NCBI RefSeq assembly: GCF_013377905.1
Contig: NZ_JABKAV010000027.1
Span: 1-44,623, forward strand
Direction of reading: 5' to 3'
From: Hymenobacter terrestris
Lineage (GTDB): Bacteria > Bacteroidota > Bacteroidia > Cytophagales > Hymenobacteraceae
DNA: 44,623 nucleotides
A program made the translations under genes and the position numbers. Under the pieces are notes generated by a model. It was not told where the DNA came from. It saw nothing but the letters and a program-made list of their open reading frames with translations, and did not search any database. The first letter of the stretch is position 1. Each line of letters starts with the position of its first letter. Shown piece by piece: positions 37,996-44,623 of this stretch.

Positions 37996-40647
37996 ATGAA
38001 AATTGTGAACCTGCGCACTATGCGCGGCCCCAGCTTCTGGTCTGTTAAGCATTACCGTTTGATTGTAATGAAAGTGGATTTGGAGGATCTGGCCGACAAA
38101 TGGTCGAGCAGCATTCCGGCGCTGGCCGAGCAGCTACCTGGCCTGCTACCCCGCCTGACCGACGCACCACCCTCCGACGCGGATAAGGCGATACTAAAGA
38201 AACCCCCGCTTACGGCCGAGCAACTCACCGACGGCGAACCGCTGGGCTACGTGGTGCAGCACGTGGCCCTGGCTCTGCAGCGCACGGCCGGCATGCCCGT
38301 GTTCTGGGGTAAGTCGTACCCGGCCGAACATGAGCCGGGGGTGGAGTTTGTGGTATTTGCCTATCAGGAAGAGCGGGCCGGCCGCATGGCTGCCGAGGCC
38401 GCCGTGCAGCTCGTCGATGACATCTGCCAGGGCCGGCCAGTAAGTATCGAGCGCACGATTGAGGAACTGCACGAAATCCGGGAAGAGGAGTTTTTCGGCC
38501 CCAGTACCTGGAGCATCGTATCGGAGGCTGCCTCGCGCAATATTCCCTACATCCAGCTTAAAAACAGCAGCATCATTCAGCTGGGCTATGGCGTCAACCA
38601 GAAGCGCATCTGGGCCACTACCACCAGCTACACCAGCCATGCGGGCGTGGAGGTGGCCGGCAATAAAAACCGCACAAAGGCCATGCTCGACGCGGCCGGC
38701 GTACCTGTTCCTAACGGCACCACCGTGTATTCGGAAGACGAATTGCGTGAGGCTATTGAGGAACTGGGCTTCCCGATCGTTACTAAACCGCTTAACGGCA
38801 ACCACGGTCGCGGGGCCACCATTGGTATTAAGAGCTGGGCCGAAGCCGTAGACGGTTTCCAGGCCGCCCAGCAGCATTCCAAAAATTCGCGGGCTGTTAT
38901 TGTGGAGCAGCTGGTGCAGGGCCACGACTTCCGGATGCTGGTGGTAAACGGCAAGCTGATTGCCGCTGCCAAGCGCACTCCGGCTGCCGTAACCGGCGAC
39001 GGCCAGCACACCATTCAGCAGCTGATTGACAAGGTAAACGAAGACCCGCGCCGGGGGATTGGCCACGAGAAGGTGCTCACCAGCATCAAAGCCGATCAGC
39101 ACACCCAGGACTTACTGCTTACCCAAAGCCTGACGCTGGATTCGGTGCTGCCTGCCGGGCAGGAGCTGTACCTGAAAACCACGGCCAACATCAGTACCGG
39201 CGGTACGGCAACCGATGTAACCGACCTGGTGCATCCGTACAACGTGCTGATGGCCGAGCGCGTGGCCGGCATCGTGGGCCTCGACATCTGCGGCATCGAT
39301 CTGCTGACTTCCGATATTGCCATTCCGCTGAACGAAACTCGGGGTGCCGTAATTGAGGTGAATGCCGCCCCCGGCTTCCGGATGCATATTTCGCCCACCC
39401 AGGGGCTGCCCCGCAACGTGGCTGCTCCGGTTATCGACATGTTATTTCCGGCCGGCAGCAAAGCCCGAATTCCAATTTTTGCCGTTACGGGTACCAATGG
39501 TAAAACTACCACCACGCTGTTGCTGGCCCATATTGTGGCGGCCAAAGGCTATAAAGTAGGGCACACTACTACCAACGGCATCTATATACAAGGTGTGCAG
39601 CTGCAAAGCGGCGACTGCACCGGCGGCCAGAGCGCCGAGTTTGTGCTGAAGGACCCTACGGTAAACTTCGCGGTACTCGAAACAGCCCGCGGTGGTATGC
39701 TGCGTTCGGGTCTGGGCTTCCATACTTGCGACGTGGCTATTGTAACCAACGTGGCGGCCGACCACCTGGGCATGCGCGACATTTACACTGTGGAGGATAT
39801 GGCGGCCGTGAAGGGCGTGCTGCCGCGCACGGTGCGCAAAAATGGCTGGGCCGTGCTCAACGCCGACGACGACCTAGTGTATGCCATGCGCGAAAAACTC
39901 GATTGCCGGGTTGCTCTCTTCAGCATGGATGAGCACAGCCCCCGCATCCGGGAGCACGCCGAGCATGGCGGGCTGGCCGCAGTGTACGAGGAAGGCTATA
40001 TTTCCATCTACAAAAACAGCTACAAGCTGCGCATCGACCGGGCGGCGGAGTTCCCGGTCACGTTTGGCGGACGGGCAACGTTCAACATCGAAAACGCCAT
40101 GGCCGCTGCCCTGGCCTGCTACTGCTACGGATTCGAAAAGGACGAAATCAAGCAGGCGCTTCGCACGTTTGTGCCTTCGGGCGTGAAAACGCCGGGCCGC
40201 ATGAACGTGTATAAATTCCCGCAGTTCGAGGTGATTGTGGACTATGCCCACAATGCCCACGGCATGGAGAAGTTTGCCCAGTTTCTGGAAGCCACCGAAG
40301 CCACCCACAAAGTTGGCGTGATTTCGGGCCTCGGTGACCGGCGCGAAGAAGACACGCTGGCTTTTGCCCGAATCGTGGGTCGCGTGTTCGATGAGGTGGT
40401 GTTGCGCCAGGACCGCGACTTACGCGGTAAAACGGCTGAGGAGCTGCGCAAGCTGATGACGGAGGGACTGCGCCTCGACGCGCCGGATATCACCATCACG
40501 TACATCGAAAATGAGATGGAAGCCATGGACCACGTGTTGCAAACTGCCCGCCCCGGCTCGCTGATAGCCATGTTCACCGAAGACATTAAATCGACGCTGC
40601 AGAAGCTTGACGAGTTCGAGGCGCAGATTGCCACGGACCACGGGTAA
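37996..40647 (+). CDS. cphA: Cyanophycin synthetase CphA
   Basis: Polymerises aspartate and arginine into cyanophycin, a nitrogen reserve, using ATP and no ribosome. The 883-residue protein from the ATG at 37996 has the family N-terminus (MKIVNLRTMRGPSFWSVKHY, then RLIVMKVDLEDL). A middle ATP-grasp domain (about 220-480) adds Asp: NKNRTKAMLDAAGVPVPNGT, GFPIVTKPLNGNHGRG, GHDFRMLVVNGKLIAAAKR and INEVNAAPGFRMH-type EVNAAPGFRMHISPTQG. The C-terminal Mur-ligase-like domain (from about 495) adds Arg: P-loop TGTNGKTTTT near residue 499, TARGGMLRSGLGF, AADHLGMRD, and VIVDYAHNAHGME. No cyanophycinase or isoaspartyl dipeptidase gene is in the window. A strong terminator follows. Confidence 0.93.
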   Translation: MKIVNLRTMRGPSFWSVKHYRLIVMKVDLEDLADKWSSSIPALAEQLPGLLPRLTDAPPSDADKAILKKPPLTAEQLTDGEPLGYVVQHVALALQRTAGMPVFWGKSYPAEHEPGVEFVVFAYQEERAGRMAAEAAVQLVDDICQGRPVSIERTIEELHEIREEEFFGPSTWSIVSEAASRNIPYIQLKNSSIIQLGYGVNQKRIWATTTSYTSHAGVEVAGNKNRTKAMLDAAGVPVPNGTTVYSEDELREAIEELGFPIVTKPLNGNHGRGATIGIKSWAEAVDGFQAAQQHSKNSRAVIVEQLVQGHDFRMLVVNGKLIAAAKRTPAAVTGDGQHTIQQLIDKVNEDPRRGIGHEKVLTSIKADQHTQDLLLTQSLTLDSVLPAGQELYLKTTANISTGGTATDVTDLVHPYNVLMAERVAGIVGLDICGIDLLTSDIAIPLNETRGAVIEVNAAPGFRMHISPTQGLPRNVAAPVIDMLFPAGSKARIPIFAVTGTNGKTTTTLLLAHIVAAKGYKVGHTTTNGIYIQGVQLQSGDCTGGQSAEFVLKDPTVNFAVLETARGGMLRSGLGFHTCDVAIVTNVAADHLGMRDIYTVEDMAAVKGVLPRTVRKNGWAVLNADDDLVYAMREKLDCRVALFSMDEHSPRIREHAEHGGLAAVYEEGYISIYKNSYKLRIDRAAEFPVTFGGRATFNIENAMAAALACYCYGFEKDEIKQALRTFVPSGVKTPGRMNVYKFPQFEVIVDYAHNAHGMEKFAQFLEATEATHKVGVISGLGDRREEDTLAFARIVGRVFDEVVLRQDRDLRGKTAEELRKLMTEGLRLDAPDITITYIENEMEAMDHVLQTARPGSLIAMFTEDIKSTLQKLDEFEAQIATDHG

Positions 40648-40671
40648 GCCCCCCCGGATGTTCCGGATTAT

Positions 40672-40723
40672 GTAACCACTAAAAAGAGCCGCCTCGTTAG
40701 GGGCGGCTCTTTTTAGTGGTTAC
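40672..40723. terminator. Perfect 22-base-pair bidirectional terminator after cphA
   Basis: The arms 40672-40693 and 40702-40723 are perfectly complementary (core AAAAAGAGCCGCC / GGCGGCTCTTTTT). The A-run and T-run suit both strands; the convergent coiled-coil gene lies beyond. Confidence 0.9.
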
Positions 40724-40779
40724 GTGTCTGGCTCAGAATTGATAATTGGGCCAGTTGCAACGCTTGTAATTCGGTCGTT

Positions 40780-41727
40780 CTACTTAAGCGTGAACGTGGT
40801 CTTACCAATCAGCACGCCGCCTTCATATAGCTCAATGGTGTGCAGGCCGGTTTTGTAGGCTGCTCCTTTGGCGTAGGTGAATTGCACAGGCTGGCGGGTG
40901 TTGTCGTATACGATGTCCTGCTTGGCCGTGTAGAATGCCTCGGAGCCGTCAATCATGAACGTGCCACCGCCGGTGCTCAAGTTGTAGAGCGCGGCGCCAT
41001 CCGGCTCAATCAGGCGCATCATGATTTCCTTGGTTTCCTTCGGCGACACATCGTTGCGGGCCAGGTTGAAGGTTACTTTAACTTTCTCTACCCGGCGGGC
41101 TTTGAACTCGTTATCGGTGTCTTCCTTTTCCTTGTCGCGGCTGTTAACCACGTTTACCCGGATGTTCTCTGCCTGCAGGCGCGAGGCCACGGCCACCTTC
41201 TGGCTCAGCTCCTGGTTGGAGCGCACAACCGACGAAATGGTGTCGGTCAGCTTGTTCTGGCGCTCCTTAAGGGTGGTGGTTTCGGTGTAAAGCGCTTCGT
41301 TGTCGGCCTTGAGCTGAACGATTTCCTCGTCTTTCTTGCGCAGCTGGGTTTCAAAGTTGGCGGCCCGCTGCTTGAAGCGACGCTGCTCGGATACGCTGAA
41401 GCTGCTGGCCCGGAAGGAGCGGAGCTTGAGCAGGTCGGAGTTGATCTGGGCCAGCTTGGCTACCAGCGAGTCGTTGGCAAGGCCCATGCCCTGTACTTCC
41501 TGGCTCTGGCGCTCGTAATCGGCTTTCAGCGACTCGTACTGCTTGATCTGGTCTTCGAGCTTAGCGTCCTTACTCACCACATCGGCTTGGAGCATTTCGT
41601 TCTGTTTGCTCTTCTGCTGATTCATGTAGAACAGAAAGCCGTTGATACCCAGTAGTACCAGAACGAGGGCCCCAATCAATAGCAGGCGGTTATTGTTCTT
41701 CGGTTCGGGGCTCTGATCTTGTTCCAT
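40780..41727 (-). CDS. Membrane-anchored coiled-coil protein, unknown function
   Basis: 315-residue protein beginning MEQDQSPEPKNNNRLLLIGA. It has one N-terminal transmembrane helix (about 15-35), then a long coiled coil (about 38-190, with heptads such as KDAKLEDQIKQYESLKADYERQ and KKDEEIVQLKADNEALYTETTTLKERQ). A C-terminal beta-rich domain follows (about 210-315: VEKVKVTFNLARNDVSPKETKEIMMRLIEPDG and HTIELYEGGVLIGKTTFTLK). It would be anchored in the inner membrane with the rest in the periplasm or cytoplasm. Similar proteins occur across Cytophagales without a known role. It is divergent from the TPMT-like methyltransferase gene. Confidence 0.8.
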   Translation of the reverse strand: MEQDQSPEPKNNNRLLLIGALVLVLLGINGFLFYMNQQKSKQNEMLQADVVSKDAKLEDQIKQYESLKADYERQSQEVQGMGLANDSLVAKLAQINSDLLKLRSFRASSFSVSEQRRFKQRAANFETQLRKKDEEIVQLKADNEALYTETTTLKERQNKLTDTISSVVRSNQELSQKVAVASRLQAENIRVNVVNSRDKEKEDTDNEFKARRVEKVKVTFNLARNDVSPKETKEIMMRLIEPDGAALYNLSTGGGTFMIDGSEAFYTAKQDIVYDNTRQPVQFTYAKGAAYKTGLHTIELYEGGVLIGKTTFTLK

Positions 41728-41748
41728 AGAGAAAGGGGTTTGGTGGAG

Positions 41749-41790
41749 GTCCGGACAGTCCGGACGCGGTAGTACCTTTGGGCAAAAATA
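41749..41790. promoter_or_regulatory. Divergent promoter region with tandem GTCCGGAC palindromes
   Basis: Two copies of the palindrome GTCCGGAC at 41749-41756 and 41758-41765 are separated by one base. They are followed by TACCTTTG (41773-41780, plus strand, towards the methyltransferase) and CAAAAATA (41783-41790), which is TATTTTTG on the minus strand, towards the coiled-coil gene. The -7 boxes face opposite ways and lie only two bases apart. The palindromes sit where a -33 element for the plus-strand promoter would be. Their role as an operator is inferred from position. Confidence 0.45.
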
Positions 41791-41839
41791 ACGGAGTTTG
41801 CTACCCCGGCAAGTGCCGAAGGTACAACCCCGCCACGAA

Positions 41840-42451
41840 ATGCAGCCTGTCCCCGCTCTCGATACCGCCTACTGGCAGCAGCGCTACGAAATCGGCCAGA
41901 CCGGCTGGGATGCGGGGGGCATAACGCCCCCGCTGCGCGAATATTTCAATCAGTTGGGTTTGCCCGACAGTCGCCGCATCCTCATTCCGGGGGCCGGCCG
42001 CGGCTATGAGGCCGAATATCTGCACCGCGCCGGCTGGCCCGAAGTGTTTGTAGCCGACCTTGCCCCGGCGGCCCTGGAAGACCTGCAGGCCCGTGTTCCG
42101 GACTTCCCGGCGGCCCAGCTGCTGCTGGCCGACTTCTTTGCCCTGGAACCTGCCCCGCCCTTCGACCTCATCGTGGAGCAGACCTTCTTCTGCGCCCTCG
42201 ACCCCGCCCTGCGGCCTGCCTATGCCCGCCAGTGCGCCCGGTTGCTACGGCCCGGCGGTACGCTCATGGGCCTGCTCTTCGATACTGAGTTTGCCCAGGC
42301 CGGCCCGCCCTTTGGGGGCTCGCGTGAGGAGTACCGCGCCTACTTCGAGCCGTATTTCGATCTTGAGCACTTCGCCGCCGCTACCAATTCGCTGCCGCCC
42401 CGTCAGGGCCGGGAGCTGTTTATCTGTTTGAAAAGGAAACAGAACGAGTAG
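41840..42451 (+). CDS. TPMT-family SAM-dependent methyltransferase
   Basis: 203-residue class I methyltransferase of the thiopurine S-methyltransferase type, from the ATG at 41840 (MQPVPALDTAYWQQRYEIGQ). The family N-terminus YWQQRYEIGQTGWDAGGITPPL is followed by SAM motif I ILIPGAGRGYEAEYLHRAGW, then VFVADLAPAALEDL and QLLLADFFAL. FDLIVEQTFFCALDPALRPAYARQCARLLRPGGTLMGLLF completes the core. The natural acceptor is unknown; homologues methylate thiol-containing small molecules. A TTG start at 41798 is possible but adds residues without homology. Its stop codon lies inside the left arm of repeat A4. Confidence 0.88.
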   Translation: MQPVPALDTAYWQQRYEIGQTGWDAGGITPPLREYFNQLGLPDSRRILIPGAGRGYEAEYLHRAGWPEVFVADLAPAALEDLQARVPDFPAAQLLLADFFALEPAPPFDLIVEQTFFCALDPALRPAYARQCARLLRPGGTLMGLLFDTEFAQAGPPFGGSREEYRAYFEPYFDLEHFAAATNSLPPRQGRELFICLKRKQNE

Positions 42452-42541
42452 GGGCGGGACTTGCCCCCGCCCGCCGTTCGCGCCGCTTCAACGGTAATCG
42501 TTCAACGGCGGGCGAGGACAAGCCTCGCCCTTACTCGTTCT
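42441..42541. repeat. Family A inverted repeat, copy A4
   Basis: The left arm begins AGAACGAGTAGGGGCGGGAC (42441-42460) and the right arm ends CTTACTCGTTCT (42530-42541). The eight copy-specific bases AGAACGAG, which are coding sequence of the methyltransferase, pair with CTCGTTCT on the far side. One mini-hairpin unit, CAACGGTAATCGTT (42489-42502), lies in the loop. Confidence 0.88.
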
Positions 42542-42571
42542 AGTACTAAAGCTCTAACCATTCTTAATCCA

Positions 42572-43396
42572 ATGCTCGAAGCCCTTACCAACGCGCTGCC
42601 GCACTTTCGTAATACCAATTCCGGTCAGTTTTTTCTGATGGCCGGCCCCTGCGTGATTGAGGGCGAGGAGATGGCGCTGCGCATTGCCGAGCGCATCCAG
42701 CACATCACCGACAAGCTCCAGATTCCGTTCATCTTCAAAGGCTCGTACCGCAAGGCCAACCGCTCGCGCCTCGATTCCTACACTGGCATCGGCGACGAAA
42801 AAGCCCTGCGCATTCTGCAGAAGGTAAGCCGCGAAATAGGTGTGCCCACCGTCACCGACATCCACGAGTCGGGCGAGGCTGCCATGGCCGCCGAGTACGT
42901 CGATGTGTTGCAGATTCCGGCTTTTCTGTGCCGACAGACCGATTTGCTGGTGGCCGCCGCCCAGACCGGCAAAGTGGTGAACGTAAAGAAAGGTCAGTTT
43001 CTGAATGGGGAGGCCATGCAGTTCGCAGTGGACAAAGTGCGCCAGTCTGGCAACGACAATGTGCTGCTAACCGACCGCGGCAACTCGTTCGGCTACTCCG
43101 ATCTGGTGGTCGATTTTCGCAACCTGCCCGCCATGCGCGCCTTCGGCGTCCCCGTTATTATGGACGTTACGCACTCACTGCAGCGCCCCAACCAAAGCAG
43201 CGGCGTAACTGGCGGCCAGCCCGCGCTCATTGAAACCATTGCCAAAGCCGCCATTGCTGTAGGTGCCGATGGCCTGTTCATCGAAACCCACCCTACGCCC
43301 GCCACCGCCAAATCCGACGGAGCCAACATGCTGCCCCTCGATCAGCTGGAAGACCTGCTAATCAAGCTGACACGGGTACGCGAGGCAATTCGGTAA
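42572..43396 (+). CDS. kdsA: 3-deoxy-8-phosphooctulonate synthase KdsA
   Basis: Condenses phosphoenolpyruvate with arabinose 5-phosphate to Kdo-8-phosphate, the first dedicated step of Kdo synthesis for lipopolysaccharide. The 274-residue protein starts at the ATG at 42572 (MLEALTNALPHFRNTNSGQF). Family motifs are MAGPCVIEGEE, FKGSYRKANRSRLDSYTGIGDEKALRIL, VPTVTDIHES, LQIPAFLCRQTDLLVAAA, VNVKKGQFLNGEAM, LTDRGNSFGYSDLVVDFRNL, DVTHSLQRPNQSSGVTGGQ and FIETHPTPATAKSDGANMLPL. The first residues of the longer frame from 42461 are encoded by repeat A4 and were rejected. Presence of kdsA supports a Gram-negative envelope with Kdo. Confidence 0.96.
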   Translation: MLEALTNALPHFRNTNSGQFFLMAGPCVIEGEEMALRIAERIQHITDKLQIPFIFKGSYRKANRSRLDSYTGIGDEKALRILQKVSREIGVPTVTDIHESGEAAMAAEYVDVLQIPAFLCRQTDLLVAAAQTGKVVNVKKGQFLNGEAMQFAVDKVRQSGNDNVLLTDRGNSFGYSDLVVDFRNLPAMRAFGVPVIMDVTHSLQRPNQSSGVTGGQPALIETIAKAAIAVGADGLFIETHPTPATAKSDGANMLPLDQLEDLLIKLTRVREAIR

Positions 43397-43413
43397 AGAG
43401 CTAGCGGTAAAAA

Positions 43414-43525
43414 AAAGCGCGTCATGCTGAGCGGAGCCGAAGCATCTCTACCGCAATGCTAGTTCTGGTGTCAGGATTAGTATTGCGGTAGAGATGGTTC
43501 GACTCCGCTCAGCATGACGTGCTTT
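43414..43525. repeat. Family B inverted repeat, copy B6
   Basis: The left arm begins AAAGCGCGTCATGCTGAGCG at 43414 and the right arm ends GCATGACGTGCTTT at 43525. The arms run about 45 bases with only a few mismatches, through CATCTCTACCGCAAT. Copy-specific AAAGC/GCTTT ends pair. It lies between the convergent kdsA and methyltransferase genes. Confidence 0.88.
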
Positions 43526-43555
43526 CTGCTGCCGGCTAGCAACCAATATGTACCA

Positions 43556-44389
43556 CTATGCCCCAAATACCCGGGTGCGCTCCAGCAGCTTATCCAGCAG
43601 GTTGTCGAAGCGCAGGGTGAAATGCTGGCGGGGCAGGTTGGGGCGGAAGAACACGAGGCCGATGTAGAACAGGTCGACGGTGAGCGTGACGTCGGGGTGC
43701 TGGCGGATGGCTTCCCAGGCCTGTTCCATTTCGGCCGACCAATGAATGTCGTCGAGTACAAAGACGCTGTTGGGCGTGCGGTGGGCGTTTAGCTGCTCGA
43801 AATAGCGCAGCGTGGGCTCGTAGCGGTGGTTGCCGTCGAAGAAGGCAAAATCGACGGGCGTGGGCAGGGTAGCCAGGGCAGGAGCGAGGGTATCGTCGAG
43901 GTTGCCTTCGATGAGTTCAACGTTTTGGGCTTCCACGGCCCCGAATGTCTGGCGGGCCACGGCGGCCGTAGCCGGGCAGCCCTCAAAGGTGAGTACGTTA
44001 GCCCGCGAGTCGGCCAGGGCGAGGTAGGCAGTGGTGAGGCCCAGAGAGGTGCCCAGCTCCACCACTGTGCGGGGCTGGTAGTGGTTGACGAGCCGGAACA
44101 GCAGCTGGCCCAGCTTGGGCGGTTTGGCGGCGGTGCGGGCAATATCGCGCAGGCGGCGCGGCCGGCCGGCCCCGGCCACCCGCGAGCCAGCCCCGAAGTC
44201 GCGCACCGTTATGGCCGTGCTGTCGGCGAGCAGGGCGGTGCGGCGGGCCTCCACAGCCTCGTAGGCGGCAAACCGGCCCGAGTGGGTGACAACATCCGTG
44301 TAGAGCCCGAATACGAAGGGCGAGTGCAACCCGTGGGCGTTGCCCGAGCGCCCCAGGAAACGGAGGTAGCTGAGAATCTGGAAAAACAA
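43556..44389 (-). CDS. Class I SAM-dependent methyltransferase (HSPFV family)
   Basis: 277-residue predicted O-methyltransferase-like protein starting at a TTG (44389): MFFQILSYLRFLGRSGNAHG. The N-terminal LRFLxRSGNAHGLHSPFVFGLY block marks a Bacteroidota methyltransferase group. RDFGAGS precedes the SAM site VVELGTSLGLTTAYLA (about 109-124). VDFAFFDGNHRYEPTLRYFEQL and VFVLDDIHWSAEMEQAWEAI match the DxxH-type motifs of class I O-methyltransferases. The acceptor is unknown. There is no ATG nearby; an ATT or the TTG itself could serve as start, so the first residues are uncertain. Confidence 0.82.
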   Translation of the reverse strand: MFFQILSYLRFLGRSGNAHGLHSPFVFGLYTDVVTHSGRFAAYEAVEARRTALLADSTAITVRDFGAGSRVAGAGRPRRLRDIARTAAKPPKLGQLLFRLVNHYQPRTVVELGTSLGLTTAYLALADSRANVLTFEGCPATAAVARQTFGAVEAQNVELIEGNLDDTLAPALATLPTPVDFAFFDGNHRYEPTLRYFEQLNAHRTPNSVFVLDDIHWSAEMEQAWEAIRQHPDVTLTVDLFYIGLVFFRPNLPRQHFTLRFDNLLDKLLERTRVFGA

Positions 44390-44623
44390 AGCGCGGTTGC
44401 GGAGAATTGAGTTGAAGCCGGAAAGGTAGAAACCGATTAGTTGATGAGCGCTTAGAAGCAGGGCTCACCCCCACCCTACGCTGGACAGGCCGGACAGAAG
44501 TTGCAGTACGCTGTAGGGGCGGGGGTTTGTTAAGTCTGCCGTGACCGCCCTCGGCTCAGCCTGGGTATTTTATTGGATACTGGCGAGCTAGAGTGCGGTA
44601 GAGCATGGCGGACTGCCCGGTGT
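44390..44623. other. Non-coding end of the window with a degenerate family A arm
   Basis: No gene is seen after the methyltransferase start. At about 44511-44530 the sequence GCTGTAGGGGCGGGGGTTTG matches the left arm of family A, with decay after it; the matching right arm is not present before the window ends. Confidence 0.5.

Noticed and set aside
38194..39102. Open frame of 302 codons on the minus strand
   Set aside because: Antisense to the ATP-grasp part of cphA, which is clearly coding.

Overview
The window is a GC-rich, gene-dense chromosomal segment from a member of the Bacteroidota, most likely the order Cytophagales and close to Hymenobacter (an inference from protein sequences and gene neighbourhoods; no database was searched). 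Supporting signs are the cluster ftsX - DUF3098 - uppP - truB, the pair DUF3822 - coaD, a DUF3276 (PUR-alpha-like) gene, a DUF1573 protein, a Bacteroidota-type cyanophycin synthetase gene, and promoters of the Bacteroidota form TTTG - about 20 bases - TAnnTTTG. The clearest promoter lies in front of the only tRNA gene, tRNA-Cys.

Layout. 1-3025 (minus): cell-envelope/translation cluster ftsX, DUF3098, uppP and truB (cut by the window edge). 3267-7874 (minus): a very large TamB-like gene, divergent from tsaD (tRNA t6A synthesis). 9277-13296 (plus): thioesterase, membrane glycosyltransferase, smpB, NlpC/P60 hydrolase and HNH nuclease. 13428-19141: lipoproteins, an alpha/beta hydrolase, a fatty-acid desaturase, a small membrane protein and a DUF58 protein. 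19460-22005 (plus): DUF3276, ychF, and three tiny genes (PhnA-like, zinc-ribbon, membrane). 22090-25802 (minus): AlkA-like glycosylase, PPP phosphatase, Na+/H+ antiporter, threonine aldolase. 25904-30313: a small basic protein, phosphodiesterase, two NUDIX proteins, a lipoprotein, coaD and DUF3822. 30427-35491: thioesterase, RecD-like helicase, DUF1573, DUF423, YggS and two unrecognised genes. 35640-40647: rpsA, tRNA-Cys and cphA. 40780-44389: a coiled-coil membrane protein, TPMT-like methyltransferase, kdsA and a second methyltransferase.

Most genes are ordinary housekeeping genes. There is no prophage, insertion sequence, CRISPR array or obvious defence island. The notable layer lies between the genes: two unrelated families of dispersed inverted repeats. 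Family A has arms beginning TAGGGGCGGG and ending in CGCCCGCCG; there are four paired copies and one degenerate arm. Family B has arms of the type GTCATnCnGAGC; there are seven copies. In most copies the outermost bases differ from copy to copy yet remain complementary within the copy. The loops of some family A copies hold small AACG...CGTT hairpins, in one case as four tandem 14-base units. These elements explain several false N-terminal extensions of real genes, so starts were placed downstream of them. Strong intrinsic terminators or convergent hairpins close many of the transcription units.
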